From: Clarkia xantiana subsp. parviflora
Taxonomy: Eukaryota; Streptophyta; Magnoliopsida; Myrtales; Onagraceae
Length of the DNA stretch: 64,000 nt
Reading direction: 5' to 3'
Assembly (NCBI GenBank): GCA_036873135.1
Contig: JAPTYO010000026.1
Location: 4,196,001-4,260,000 of the forward strand
Within the stretch, counting starts at the first letter, position 1; the number at the start of each line of letters is the position of its first letter. Positions 1 through 12,764 of this stretch are shown piece after piece. Under the pieces are notes generated by a model. It saw only the letters and a list, made by a program, of their open reading frames with translations, had not been told where the DNA came from and ran no database searches. The translations under genes were made by a program, and so were the position numbers.

Positions 1-1
1 G

Positions 2-475
2 AATGCGTTAGAAGAGTTGTCGGCTAATAGAGAAGCTTTGAGGAACATGCAAGAGAAGCAATACTCGCAAGCGGAGCAACATCCGCAGGCAGAGCAGTAC
101 CAACAAGCAGAACAGTTTCCAGAGGAAGAGCAACACCCGCACCCTCCAACAAGGCATCGTGAAAATTAAGGAAGGAATGAGCAAGTGCCACCCCCAATGG
201 GAAGGCAACAATCTGTGCCTCCAATACAACACCAAGCACAACAAGGTACATGGGCATACACTCAACTAGGAGAGAACATGCAGCCCCAGCCACCAAGGAG
301 ACAAGAGTGTCACCACCCCCCACGACAGGGATATCCACAATATACATATAGTCCATATCACCATAAAACTGGGATCCCTACGAGCCCGGTCGTCACCTAT
401 GACAGACCCCAATGAAACTACAATATGTCACCAGTAACTCAAGAGGATGTAGAAGCGATACAAGGGGAAAAGCAG
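2..475 (+). pseudogene. Element E gag N-terminal region, decayed
   Basis: One + frame reads a Gln/Pro/Glu-rich stretch with stops at about 167 and 413. It aligns with the disordered N-terminal part of the element D Gag (57390-57670): both share a GRQQ-x-VPP segment, an AYTxLGE segment, a PPRRQE segment and a YTYSPY segment, then a ValThr/IleThr-Pro-Glu-Glu-like approach to the capsid. The capsid domain that should follow is not recognisable. The homology call is strong because the order of four short motifs is kept. The product would be a structural Gag protein; this copy cannot make it. Confidence 0.7.
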
Positions 476-3020
476 TGAGACATAGCGCCCGTCGTACAAG
501 AGGGCAATCAATACAAAAGTTGGCTACAAAAAAGAAACAATAAAATTTTCAAGACAGGACAAGTGAAGCTTCCGACTGAAAAACTCCATCGATCGATATA
601 GGATGTAATATTTCACTATACACTCAATAATCTAAAAACTTTGACATGACTATGCATTGCAAACTCCTATCTTATGACAGGGGAAAACAGGAAATGAATC
701 AAGCACAAAGGGAGAAGAATTGAATATTTGGAAAAACACCCGTTTCAACTTAGAGTTGAAATCGATTTTTCGAAATCGCCGTCGTCGATCACCCGATCTT
801 ATCGCCTCGTTCCGCTAAGACATCCTGCGCCATAGAGCTATAACCAATCACTGAACTGATCAACATCGTCGTGTTCCATCAAAATGGCCGCATTGAGAAA
901 CCAATCTCATTGCCAACTACAGCCTACCAAGCGTGTACACTTACAAAGCGCGTGTACCTTCAAAGCAATCGCGCCTACAAAGCTCGCCCAAATCAAAGAT
1001 GTTAAATAGTTTAAATCAGGATTACGTACATGCAATGGATGAAACTAAAACACCTCCTATAAGAGGTGATTGATTACTCGACAATCAAAGGTACACCCAA
1101 CACTAGAGGGGGGAGATCAATTCTAACTCCCAGGCCAAGATACAAAGAATGATCCCCTAGTCATCACAAGGGTCACCAAAAGTTTCAACATTAGAAAGAT
1201 AATGGTTTCGAAAGAACAACTACCTACAAGCGAGAGACACCCGCATAACGGGTAACACTGGACATGTTGTCAACATTGTCGCCCTCCTAGATTACACACC
1301 AAAAGGCGTTCAGAACTAGAGAAGATAAAAATGAAAAACTATGCACTAGCAAGAAGACGTTATGACAATCTCTCACGCCTACAGGCCAAGAGGAAATCAA
1401 AGAGACTTACGGCGGACGGAATAAACAATAGAGATGCCGGAAACCCCGAGAACGTATGGAGATAAACATCCCAAGATATACTAACCGACCGTGCGGACCT
1501 CCGAGTCCGTCTCACAGCAGTCGTCCTGACTGGACGTGCCCATCCGATGCGCGACCTCACTACTTGGATCCGTTGATCCTACTAAATGACTCGGTCCTTC
1601 ATGTTTGAACATGACCAACATTTTGATATACTCCCCCTCAGAAAACAACTCAAGGAGATAAACATATACATCCAAGAGGTTTATTAAGGGACAGCAACTC
1701 GAAAAAAAAGATGTCCAAGATTAGAGCTCAATTCCTGAGTGAGAAGCAAAATGTGCCTGACAACCAATTGAAGAAATTATAAGAAGAAATGATAAAGTGG
1801 GGGCACCATCTAAATGGCAACCCACAACCACCGCAGAGCGTACAAACAAGCTATTAACAAAGGTGGGGGAGATTTAAACTCCACCTACCAAAGTGACAGA
1901 TAAGCAAAGCAATGCAAGAAGTATATTAGTGTCAAACGCCTCACCTACTACACAATCCATTGAGGAACACCACCCGACCTACGTGATCTCACACAAACGT
2001 TAGAAAGGAGAAGAGGCATTCCTCATCACCAGATAGAAACTCTAAAGATGCAAGATTTGCAAAAGAGAGAGTACAACAACCAGAATATGAAAAAGGAGAT
2101 ACACCTCCCATCAGGGGCCTTAGGGCATAATAATAGTTCTACAAGATCAACCGAGGAAGAGGTAATTCCTACTTCAAAATCATCAACTTCATTATTTGAG
2201 CAAGGAATCAACAACGAATTCAGGCTCAGATCTAAGGTAAACGAATCAACAGCTCAAAAGCTTGGAAAGTAAGGTTTCGAGACCGACCCCTACACTAGAA
2301 GCACATACTGATCAAGCACCTTGTATGTGAATAAGACATTTTCCTCTGACGTTCCATCAAGGGGAAAACCCAGTTAAATGGGGCACTAGTGGAAGGTCCC
2401 ACCTTTAAAGGTTATAAGCCAAACATATAGTGAGTGAAGATTACAACAAAGGAAAAGAGAAGGAACTTGTCAGCTCAACACCCCCCAAACATGTATACGT
2501 ACGCAACACAAGCGCAACTTCTAATGAAGTTATCCTACAAGGCATAGCCAATACAGGAGCAAACCCATGGAAAAACATGGGACATCTGGAAACCCAAAGG
2601 AAAATATCCTTTTTAAGTCCAAGTCCTAATTCAAGGGGAGCCTATAATCAAGATCGGAATTGGGAGGAACATGACCAATGTGACACTCCCTAAATGCATT
2701 GAAAAATACTCCAATGTAAAGGCATGGGCGAAGCACACTAAGTACCACAACGTTTCAAGAAGATTATTACAGCCCGATCGGACCCCCCATGCCCGAGCAA
2801 GGGGCATAGATCAGACTCACTAGTCTGAAACACAGCTTCAAGATAAACAACTCGAGATACCATGCTATGAGAAAGATCTTCAATCCAAATGCAAAAATTC
2901 CAAGATAAGTTACTCATATTCGATCATCACTGCAAAAGCGTTTTTCTCAAAAACACAAGAAATGAGGGGAAAGAATTTACAAGCCTCCCTAGGATATAGA
3001 CACTACCACATCCTAGTTAC
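476..3020 (+). other. Element E interior, non-coding
   Basis: No domain recognised. Small open frames at 2048-2272 and 2430-2693 have no motif I can assign. By position this should correspond to gag-protease of element D, but no protease DGGSS motif, zinc knuckle or capsid was found. The last five bases (3016-3020, GTTAC) are the left target duplication of element A. Confidence 0.55.
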
Positions 3021-3690
3021 TGATGGGTTCCAATATAGCCGTTAGGCCCATTAACGACGACTAAACGGTGAAGTAGGCCCACTGGGCTCCAAAAGAGGCT
3101 TAGAAGACCAATACGAGGGGTCCCGACAAGGTCGGTCCCGACATATGAGCTGTACGCCCCCGATGATATGCCTTTGAGTAGGCCCCGATGATATGCCTTT
3201 AAGTAGGTCCCGATGATATGCCTTTGAGTAGGCCCTGATATTGAATCCCTGAGAATGCTGGCCCTGTCCCGATGACGAGGGGCCCCGAGCGGTGACCAAA
3301 GGAGATAACTCTGGAGTCCCCGACATCCGTCGAGACTTGCCACCAAAGGATGAGGCCGAGAAACACGCCCATTATCAGCGTAGTGGGGGAGTGGCCTGAA
3401 AAGACGGAACGTGGGCAAGTGGCCGAGATAAATGGAGCGTGGGCTAACTGCCCCTAGCAGTTATTCCAACAGGTAACTGGGGTAACTCCTCCCCTATTTA
3501 AAGGAAGGAGTTACCTCAGGATTGATACATTCACATACTGATATACTTGCCTACATCGAGATACTCATTTAAGCATCGGAGAGGGATTCTGGGTCATCGC
3601 CCGGTCTATCCCCTTCTTGCAAGATTAATTGGAACAAAGGAGTTCGGACTTCCGTCAAGAACGTGCTGGAGTTCCAACCGTGATCCAACA
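3021..3690 (+). repeat. Element A 5' LTR
   Basis: Starts TGATGGGTTC, ends ATCCAACA. The U3 holds three copies of a 24-bp unit (core CCCGATGATATGCCTTT, about 3158-3232). A TATA-like TATTTAAA lies at 3495-3502. A hairpin-prone segment follows the motif GCATCGGAGAGGG (about 3574-3586). Confidence 0.95.
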
Positions 3691-3691
3691 T

Positions 3692-3712
3692 TGGTGCCGT
3701 CTGTGGGAATCG
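3692..3712 (+). promoter_or_regulatory. Element A primer-binding site
   Basis: TGGTGCCGTCTGTGGGAA begins two bases after the LTR end. B and C have TGGCGCCGTCTGTGGGAA at the same place, so A differs by one C-to-T. Position and TGG start fit a tRNA 3' end complement. I did not identify the tRNA. Confidence 0.8.
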
Positions 3713-3745
3713 TAACAAAAAGAAAAGATAGCTTCTACCCGATCG

Positions 3746-6700
3746 ATGGCTGGCAAGCAAATGAAGAAACAAGGACAATCCGGCGGTTCCCGCCATCCTG
3801 CTGTAACTCTGAATTCAGGGCTGCCGGAGCACACTGTTGATCGGAATGATCCTCCCCCTACTGTTTCCCAATTAGGGGGCATCATGATGATCACGAGGAT
3901 TCCATTCGAAACTCGTCGGAGGGCAGAGAAGAGACCCCGATGAGGGACCAGGATGCTCCGACAAAGGTGGACTTGGCGAAGGCTGTGATGGATGCCATGC
4001 CGATATTCCTGGAGACTATGGAGGCTCTCCTGGACCGAAGGGAGGTTGCCTAGAAGAAGGAGGAAGAGTTGCCTCCGCCTCCGCCGAGGGAGAATCGGGA
4101 CGGGCAGGAGGCCCAACCCGAGCACCAGGACAAGGGCAAGGAGCCCGCTCAGTCGGAGCAGTTCGTGATTGATGGGCCTGGACCGGTGCAGCATAGGACC
4201 ATCCCTCTTAATGGTCCAATCACCTCCGACCTGGTGGTGAAGATCGTGAGCATCTGTATGGGGGACCAGAAGAAGATGATGTCGGAGCTGAGGGATCGAT
4301 CCACTCATCCCTTTGTCCCCCGATTAGTGAACACCACTGCCCCGCCAGGACTGGGTATCCCGACAATCAAGGAGTATGATGGCGAGGGATATCCAGTTCG
4401 CCATGTCTAGAAGCATGTTATGGCTTGTCTAGGCAGAGCCCCGAATGACAATATAGTGTGCGTTCTGTTCCCGGCTACACTTGGTGAGAGGGCCCTAACG
4501 TGGTTCTTCAGCCTTCCTCCAGGGTGCATCTCTACCTGGACCCAGATGCATGATCGTTTCGTCCAGCAGTACCAGGGCCGTCGACGTCTCCTGAAAAGCG
4601 CGAGGTCCCTGGCTGAGGTGGTACCGAGGCCCGATGAGTCGCTAGCGCATTATTACCAGAGGTACACCGCCAGCGTGGCCGAGATTTATGAGGAGATGTT
4701 GGAGGGAGAGACCATCCGCACCTTCATTCGGAACCTGACAGCACCATATGGTTCCGACCTGATGCACAGCGTAGTTGAGAAGGCCGTGTGGAACATGGAG
4801 GCGCTGCAGAAGAGGGTGAAGCAGCAAATCGACATACATGATTCGAAGATAGCTGCCGGAGAGCTCGACCCTCCGAAATCGAACAAGGGGAAGGAGTCGT
4901 TCAAGCCCTCGGACGATCGCAGGAAGAAGGATAGACCCGAAAGTAGACAGGGCCGAAGCCGCTCTGATCGGAGGGAAGACAAGCGTCCCTCGAAGTCGGA
5001 CAAGTGGGAGGACCGTTACACTCCTCTCATTTGTTCCATGGGTGCTGTGTTGGCGGTGATCGACCGACAGGGTATCGCCAGGTACCCCCCGAAGAAGGAT
5101 GGAGAGTTCATGGGAGCTCGCACCGATCGTTATTGTCGTTTCCATCGCGCCAGTGGTCACGACACTAACCAATGTCGGGAGTTGAAGAAGGAGATTGAGA
5201 AGCTGATCCAGAGGGGGAAGCTCAAGGAATTTGTGGCTGGGCAACGGGGCCGATCCCGTTCCCGGTCCCGATCGCGGTCCCGTTCCTGATCTCGCGATCG
5301 GTCCCCGAAGAAGGAGAAGCCCGAGTCTTCCAATGCTCGCAAGGAGAAGCGGCGAACCATTAATGTGATCCATGGAGGATTTGCTGCAGGAGGTGACACC
5401 ACGGCATCTCGTGAGGTCTATGCTTCTCGAATTCCTATTGCTGTGGTGCTGGGAAAGAGGGCCCGATCTTGGACTCCGAAGGAAGAAATGGTGATTCCCT
5501 TCTCAGCGGAGGACCTGATAGGGGTGGAGACCCCGCACAATGATGCTTTGGCCGTGACCCTGAACGTGGATGGGTACGAGATGAAGCGAATCTTGATAGA
5601 TGGAGGGAGCTCCTCCGATATTTTGTTCATGGATGCACTGGAGGCAATGGGAAAAACCAAGAAGGATCTGAAGCATGCGGACTTCCCGATGATCGGATTT
5701 TCTGGCTCTACCTCCTACCTAGTGGGGATGATTACCTTACTGGTCGAGTTCGGTAGTGGTTGGAAGTCGGAGAAGAGGGACGTGGAGTTCGTGGTGGTCG
5801 AGTCTGCGGGGACTTACAATGCAATTATTGGGAGGACCACCATCAACCCGCTGGGGGTAATTACCTCAACTGTCCATCAGAAGATGAAGTTTCTGACGGA
5901 CCACGGAGTCGGGGAAGTCAGGAGCGATTAGGTGGCCTCCAGGAAGTGCTATGTCAATGCCACTCGAAGGAGGAATCAGGAGGCTATGACTATTTTCCAG
6001 ACTAATGCCGATCCCAGAGAGGAATTCGGGCGTCCCGCCCCGATGGAAGATGTGAAGGAATTCGAGATTGATGGACCTCAGAGGAAGGTGAAGATCGGGT
6101 CCGCTCTGACTGAGGAGAAGGCCCAAGAACTGATTGATTTGTTGAAGGAGTCCAATGAGCTATTTTCCTTGTCCCCGAGTGACATGCCAGGAATCAGCCC
6201 CGATGTGATTACTCATGAGCTGAAGATTGACCCCGCGATCAAGCCGATTACACAGAGAAGGCGGCCGATGGGTGCCGACAAGAAGATCGCGATCCAGCAA
6301 GAGGTGGGCAGGTTGCTCGATGCTGGATTTATTAAGGAGCTCCGATTCCAGACTTGGGTCGCCAACCCAGTCCTGGTGAAGAAGAGCAATGACAAGTGGC
6401 GGATGTGTGTTGACTTCCGCGACCTGAACAAAGCATGCCCAAAGGATTGCTATCCGCTCCCGAGGATCGACCAGCTGGTGGATGCCACATCGGGACATGA
6501 GTTGCTGAACTTTATGGATGCCTACTCCGGCTACAATCAGATCAAGATGTCCAAGGAGGATGCCCCCCACACCGCTTTTTATGCTGATAGTGACATCTAT
6601 CACTATGATGTCATGCCTTTTGGACTTATCAATGCAGGTGCAACTTATCAGAGGATGGTGAACAAGCTGTTCGGGGATATGCTAGGAAAAACGATGGAGG

Positions 6701-9312
6701 CCTATGTGGAAGATATGCCGGTGAAGTCCCGACAGGCCGAGGATCAAGTTCACAACTTGGCCACAGCGTTTGAGCGGATGAGGCTTCATCAAGTTCGCTT
6801 GAACCCGACCAAGTGTGCCTTCGGAGTGCACACAGGGAAGTTTCTGGGCTTCATGGTGAGCTAGAGGGGAATCGAGGTGATCCCTGAGAAGCTGAAGGCG
6901 ATCGAGGAGACGAAGTCCCCGACGAACCATCGAGAGGTGCAGGTGCTGAATGGCCGATTGGCCGCGATGAATCGCTTCCTGTCCAAGGCAAGCGACCGAT
7001 CCATGCCGTTCTTTGAAGTGCTGAGGGCCAACAAGAAGTTTGAGTGGACTTCCAAGTGCGAAGAGGCGTTCCAGGCACTCAAGCAGCACCTCCGCACCCT
7101 CCCGCCGTTGGCGAAGCCCATTCCAGGCGAGCTTCTCTATCTGTATTTGGCTGTTTCTGAATTTGCTATTAGCTCTGTCTTAGTGAAAGTCGTAGAGGGT
7201 AACCAAGTCCCCGTCTATTATGTAAGCAAGGCACTCGCCAAGTCTGAAATGAATTATCCCGCCGTTGAGAAGTATCTTTATGCGTTGATTGTCACTGCTC
7301 GGAAGCTAAGACCTTACTTCCATGCGCATGAGATCACTGTTTTGACGAATCAGCCCTTGAAACATTTTTTGAACCGACCTGATGCGTCGGGGAGATTAGT
7401 GAAATGGGCAGTCGAGCTTAGTGAGTTCCGCATTCACTTTGCTCTGAGAACGGCTATGAAGGGCCAGGCGTTGGCGGATTTCATAGTAGAGTCTACAGCC
7501 CTCGATCTAGAAGAAGCGTGCCCTGTAGAGGGGGCAACCATGGAAGTCCCGATGGCAGAGCAGTCAGAACAGCCCGATAACAAAGACATTTGGGAGATGT
7601 ATACAGATGGCTCCTCAAATTCAGAAGGATCGGGAGCAGGGTTCGTACTGATACCGCCAGGTGGAGGCGAGCCCCTCCGATATGCCTTGGCCTTGACGTT
7701 TAGGGCCACCAACAATGAAGCTGAATATGAGACTCTCATCACCGGCCTCAAGATTGCCAAAGGAACGGGAGTTGGTCACTTAAAGGTGAAGTGTGATGCT
7801 AGCCTGATTGTGAACCAAGTCCAGGGGCGGTACGAAGCAAAGAGCCCGACGATGAAAAAGTACCTTCGTGAGGTACAAACCTTGAAGGAGAGTTTCAAGA
7901 GCTTCGATATTGAGGAGATCCCGAGGGAGGATAATGTGGAAGCAGATGCCTTGAGCAAGTTCGCCTTAGGGGCACCCCTCGATGAAAGTCGGAAGGTACA
8001 CTTATTGGAGAAGGTGATCCTGTCAACCACCGATCAATTAGAGGTATGTGCCATTGAGACCGGATCGAAGGAGCCCACTTGGATGACCCCGATAGACGCG
8101 TACCTGATTACGGGGGCAGTCCCAGATGATGAAGTAGCAGCTGGCAAATTGCGCCGAGTAGCGGCCAATTATGTGATGGTGGACAATCATCTGTATAAAA
8201 TGGGGTATTTAACTCCTTACTTGAAATGTGTGGCTGATCCCGACACAGATCGGATCCTTAGGGAGGTGCACGAAGGATACTCGGCTTGCCATGAAGGTGC
8301 CCGATCCGTCGTGAGGAAAGTGCTGAACCTGGGCTATTACTGGCCCTCGATGAATAAGGAGGCAACGATGCTAGTCTGATCCTGTGACGCGTTCCAGAGG
8401 TACGCCCCGAATATCATGGCCCCAGCTGCCGATCTGACGTCTATCAAGAGTGCTTGGCCCTTCGCGCAATGGGGAATCGATTTGGTGGGACCCATTCCAG
8501 TTGCAAAAGGTTAGTGCCGATATTTGATTGTGGCTATTGATTATTTCTCGAAGTGGATAGAAGCTAAGACATTGGCCAAGACAACGGGGAATCATATCCT
8601 CAAATTCCTCCAGACCCATATTATATCCCGATACGGGATCCCTAAGGTGTTGATCAGTGATAACGGCCCTCCGTTTAACGGGGTCCAGTGGAAGGAATAC
8701 CTGGAGGAACTGTAAATTGAGCATCGGACAGCCTCTGTCCATCATGCTCAAACCAATAGACAAGTGGAGTCAGCCAACAAGATCGTGATGGATGGCCTGA
8801 AGAAGAGGGTCCATGCCTTGAAGGGCAAATGGCTGGACGAGCTGGAAAATGTGCTTTGGGCTGTTAGAACAACACCCAAACGATCGACTAGGGAGACTCC
8901 GTTTGGCCTTGTTTATGGCACGGAAGCAGTTGCCCCCGTTGAAATAGCAGTGGCATCCCATCAGACGAGGTATTACGAATCTCTGTCGAATGATGAAATG
9001 AGGCGTCTGGACTTGGACTTGGTCGAAGAGAAGAGGCGGAATGCCGTGGAGGCCCAGGCTCGGATGCGCCTGGCAACAACCTGATATTACAATCGGCGAG
9101 TCAAGTCTCGACAGATCTTTGTCGGGGAACTGGTCTGGTGTCGGAACGAGTTTACCCTTTTGGATCGGATCAACAAGATGTCGCCAAAATGGGAAGGACC
9201 TTATAAGGTCGTGGGGATGCCAGCTCGAAATGCGTATAAGTTGGAAGACCTCGATGGCAATGTGTTGAAGCATTCTTTCAGTGGTGAACACTTGAAGAAA
9301 TGTCATGTCTGA
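3746..9312 (+). pseudogene. Element A gag-pol polyprotein, broken by nine stops
   Basis: From about 3920 to the TGA at 9310 all domains lie in one frame. In order: Gag capsid (about 4195-4850), CHHC zinc knuckle CX2HX4HX4C (5134-5175), RS-rich tail (5251-5312), protease with DGGSS (D at 5599), reverse transcriptase (about 6270-6870), degenerate first RNase H (about 7030-7440), second RNase H with DGS and NNEAEYE (about 7588-7970), integrase HHCC finger and D-D-E core (about 8260-8800) and a C-terminal domain. In-frame stops are at 4051, 4408, 5287, 5929, 6862, 8377, 8512, 8713 and 9082. The N-terminal MAGKQ segment (3746) is in another frame, implying one lost base near 3870-3900. The catalytic YVDD is YVED (6703-6714), and an integrase finger Cys is Phe. 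It cannot encode an active polyprotein. Family call is certain. Confidence 0.93.
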
Positions 9313-9406
9313 TATTAGTCGGCTTTAGTGGTGCAAGTTGTTTATCGTTTTGATTTGATATAAACAGGTTTTGACCCATCAATGAATAAAGAGGTTGCTT
9401 TCGATT

Positions 9407-9787
9407 AAATCGCCTTAAGTGGTGTAGCTAAATCGCCTTAAGTGGCGTGGTTTCGCCTTAAGTGGCATGGATAAATCGCCTTAAGTGGTGTAGTTAAATC
9501 TTCTTAAGTGGTGTGGTGAAATTGCCTTAAGTGGCATGGCTAAATCGCCTTAAGTGGTGTGGATAAATCTCCTTAAGTGGTGTGGATAAATCGCCTTAAG
9601 TGGTGTGGATAAAACGCCTTAAGTGTTGTGGTTAAATCGCCTTAAGTGGCGTGGTTAAATCACCTTAAGTGGCATGATTAAATCGACTTAAGTAGTGTGG
9701 GTAAAATGTCTTAGGTGACGTATCGAATCACTCTAAGTGGTATGACCAAATCGCCTTAAGTGGCGTGGTTAATTCACCTTAAGGGGT
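9407..9787 (+). repeat. Tandem array, about 17 units of 22-23 bp, CTTAAG core
   Basis: Each unit carries a form of TCGCCTTAAGTGG followed by a variable YGTGG and an AT-rich spacer. The array lies between the gag-pol stop (9312) and the end of the converging antisense gene (9882). Variable tandem repeats between pol and the 3' LTR are known from Tat-lineage elements, where they can seed satellites. The same core, reverse-complemented, occurs at the equivalent place in B and C. Confidence 0.95.
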
Positions 9788-9881
9788 GCAGCAATAATCA
9801 GAACAAAAATGGATTGATATTATAAAAGCCTGAAAGGTTCACGACAAAAGAAGGAAATTACAAGGATTCGAAAATAAAGCA

Positions 9882-12764
9882 TTAAACTTGGTCCTTGGCA
9901 GCATTGAGGGGAGAAGAGTCCACGAGGTCCGTGGCAGAAGGCTCTGCGATCGGAGGATCGGATCTTGGAAGATTGGCCGCAGGAGGATCAGACCCTTGAA
10001 GGTCAGCCAGTGAAGGGTTGATTGTCGGGGGATCAGTTGTCGGGAAGTCTGTACTTGGAGGCTTCACCGTGCCTTCAGCACCCGCAGTCCCCTCGGGGGT
10101 GTTGGCCCCGTCGCTCTCCTCTGAAAGGCTGAAATACCTCTCCTTGAAGGGGGCGAGAGTCTGAGACTTGGTGAAGTCGATGGCACTGCCATACTCCAGA
10201 TGGAGCTCCTCGACAGCATTGAGCAAGGTGGTCTCCACCTCCGCGTTACAGAACCTTACCGCATCCACTTTGAAGTCCTCGGAGCCCCGATAATCTTCCC
10301 GACCCCTGGCCTCAACCTCAGCCAGCTTGATGGGGAACTCAGTGATCTCCCGCTCCATCTGTTGGGACCGATTGGTGAGAAGGACCTTCTCAGCCTCCAG
10401 TCCCGCCTTGACGTCCTCAAGGGCGAGCCTGTCCCGATCCTCCGCGCGCCCCTGCTGCTCTTCCTTGAGCTTTTGTCGCTTCTGCTTCAGCAACCGCTCG
10501 AAGTCGTGGACCTGCCTCAGGAGGTCCCGAGTCTTCTGGTTAAGGAGGGCCTTCTCCTTAACCAGCTTACCCCTCGACGATTCGGAGGTAGCAAAATCCT
10601 CCTCGAGCTTGGCCAAGACCTCGGGGGCCGCCTTGGCTCGCTCCTTCTCCAGGGTCTCCTCTAGGGCCAGGATGTATCTGAAATAGCGGTGTTGGTCCGC
10701 CATTTCCTGTGAAATAGAAAGGAAGAGGTTAGTAGATGAGAATATTTTACCTTATATACTAAGTGTAAAAACAGGAAACCTTACCTCCACACGACGAACG
10801 ACCATTTCGCGAATGTCCGTGTGGATGTCCTCCCGAGCCAAGGAGAGCGGAAGCTTCAGAGATGGCGGAACTGAACCTGCCAGCAGGTGCAGATCCAGTT
10901 CCGGTGGTGCATCACCCCTACGGAGCGGGACCCCTTGCAATGACTCGATCGGGGTCCAGGGAGCCGCCGTCTGGACGGGGGTGTAAAGCTGATAAAAACT
11001 CCCGTCTAAGGGGAGGGGGGAAGGGCGACCTGAGTGTCGGAGGTGCGAGCCTCCGAGCCGCCATGAGACCCGGTCGTCCCTTCAGGAGTCAGGCTCAAGA
11101 TTGGCGAAAACTGTTGTGTCGGGGAAGATGGAAGCAGCCCCTCAGGAGTTGGCTCTAATGGGGTCTGCCTCACCCCCCGACGGCGAATCAGGGCTGGACC
11201 TTCGCTCACCTCCTCGGAAGAATGAGAAACGTCCAGGTCAACCACCAGACGGAACTGACCGTCCGTCGAGGCATCTTCAGTCCCCGATCCTCTCGGGGCA
11301 GGAAGTGGAAGGAGGGACTCTCCGACCCGGGCGTCGGAGGGTGGCACCCCCGCTAAAGCTCCAGCTCCCGATTAACCTGCAGCTGGAGGACGAGAAGCTT
11401 CAGAAAGATAATCAGGGAGTTGATCGAGATCCTTACACCAAATGACGCGACGGGAGAGATACTGGTCTTTCCCGTAATAATTGTAATAACCCGCTTTAAG
11501 GATGCGGGGAGTTTCTCCTTGCAGGATACGGTTGATCCCTTCGGAGGGGATTAACTCCTCGGGAATACGCTTTCTGTATAATCAGATGGCTAATCGGAGC
11601 TTCTTACCTTCTTCGGGAGTCTGGGTGTTGAAGATCCTCTCCATCTTCGCCACCCGGGCCCGCTTGACCTCCTCCGCAGTTGGAGGTGCCGATGAGGAGG
11701 CGGCCCTCTTCGAGGACTTCCTCTTCCTTGCCGGGCGTGGGACGACATCGGTCTCCGCCTGCTTAAGTATGATATTGGTCAGCAATGATACCTTCTTAGC
11801 TGCAAATACGAAAACAAAGGTGCAATTAGAATATTACCCATGGAACGACATTGGAGGGGCTGTCGTGGAGTTGACCCCCGGAGGCAACATCGAGGAGACG
11901 GATCCCGGCCAGAACCAGATCCCGGTCCACGATGGAGTTGGCATTGAGGGGAGCGAAGGAATCCCCCCAGCGATAGAGTTTGATGCAGTGGAGAATCTGA
12001 AAATCCTCCTCGTAGTAAGTATGATAAGCGGGAGGAGGGTCTGCCTCAACCTCCCATCGGGGCCACGGGATGGAGCTGTTCCGGATGAAGAAATAATTCT
12101 TCTTCCAGCCACTTTTTTCAGGCCCCGAGTCAGTGATGAGTCCCCGACCTTCCAGGTGTCATCAGTCCAGCTACATCGGGAGAGCTGCACCTTGCTCCAC
12201 TTAGGCATCCGCGGGTAGAAGGCGCAGACCCCGACATCATTGCACTTCATTCCATAGAAGGTCCGGAAAAGTCGGAGGCTATAGGTCCACTGTTGGCGGA
12301 GGCAAAGGACACGGAAGGCATTCCACACACGGATGGCTTGGGGGGAAAAAGTAGTCGGAGGTGTTTTTTAATATTCACACATCTCGACTAGATCCCCACA
12401 AAAAGGGAATCGGATCCCCGCCGATACTTGCCCGGTGGAGACAAATACCTCCCCTTCCCGGGGACGAGTGACCACTGGGTCGCCCGGGATGCGAGGGCGA
12501 GGATAGGGGTAGCGAGGCTCCCAGGTGGAAGTGATACATCCTTCCCGGAGAGCTGCATCGTAGGCGTTTTCCGAAATCTCATTACAACCATAATCAAACT
12601 CGAAGGGCTTTCTCTCCCCAGAACTGGATTCACCATCTGGAAAATGATCAGAGCAAGAAAAGGCACAGTTGATTCTTGGAAAAATCCGGGTAAGTTGATC
12701 GAGATAAAAGAAAAACTATGCTAACAGTTTTTTTCGGAATCTGAGGAGGAATCTTACCAGACAT
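9882..12764 (-). pseudogene. Element A antisense extra gene (spliced, coiled-coil), broken
   Basis: Reads from 12764 down to the stop at 9882. Exon 1 is only ATGTCTG (12764-12758), then a GT donor. Exon 2 starts at 12636 after an AG and reads a domain I recognise as the 'putative gypsy type transposon' family (PF04195-like): an IRFPFCGDLV segment, then FRVLCLRQ, then LFRTFYGMKCN. A stop TAA follows CEY near 12370 (expected Tyr), and the frame is lost again near 12140. The last exon (about 10713-9882) is open for 273 codons: a heptad-rich coiled coil, then a conserved EELHLEYG segment, then a Pro/Asp-rich tail with repeated DPP. Function is unknown. It converges on gag-pol across the repeat array. 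Its own TATA box is at 12911-12918. Confidence 0.8.

Noticed and set aside
3017..3418. Open frames in the LTRs of A, B and C (also 13105-13530, 27864-28339, 31174-31598, 41606-42120, 48829-49231)
   Set aside because: They lie wholly in LTR sequence, recur in every LTR copy, and carry no domain.
4642..5373. Long minus-strand frames opposite gag and pol (also 6160-6603, 8770-9306, 45673-46718)
   Set aside because: Shadow frames from GC-skewed codon use; the sense strand has the conserved domains.
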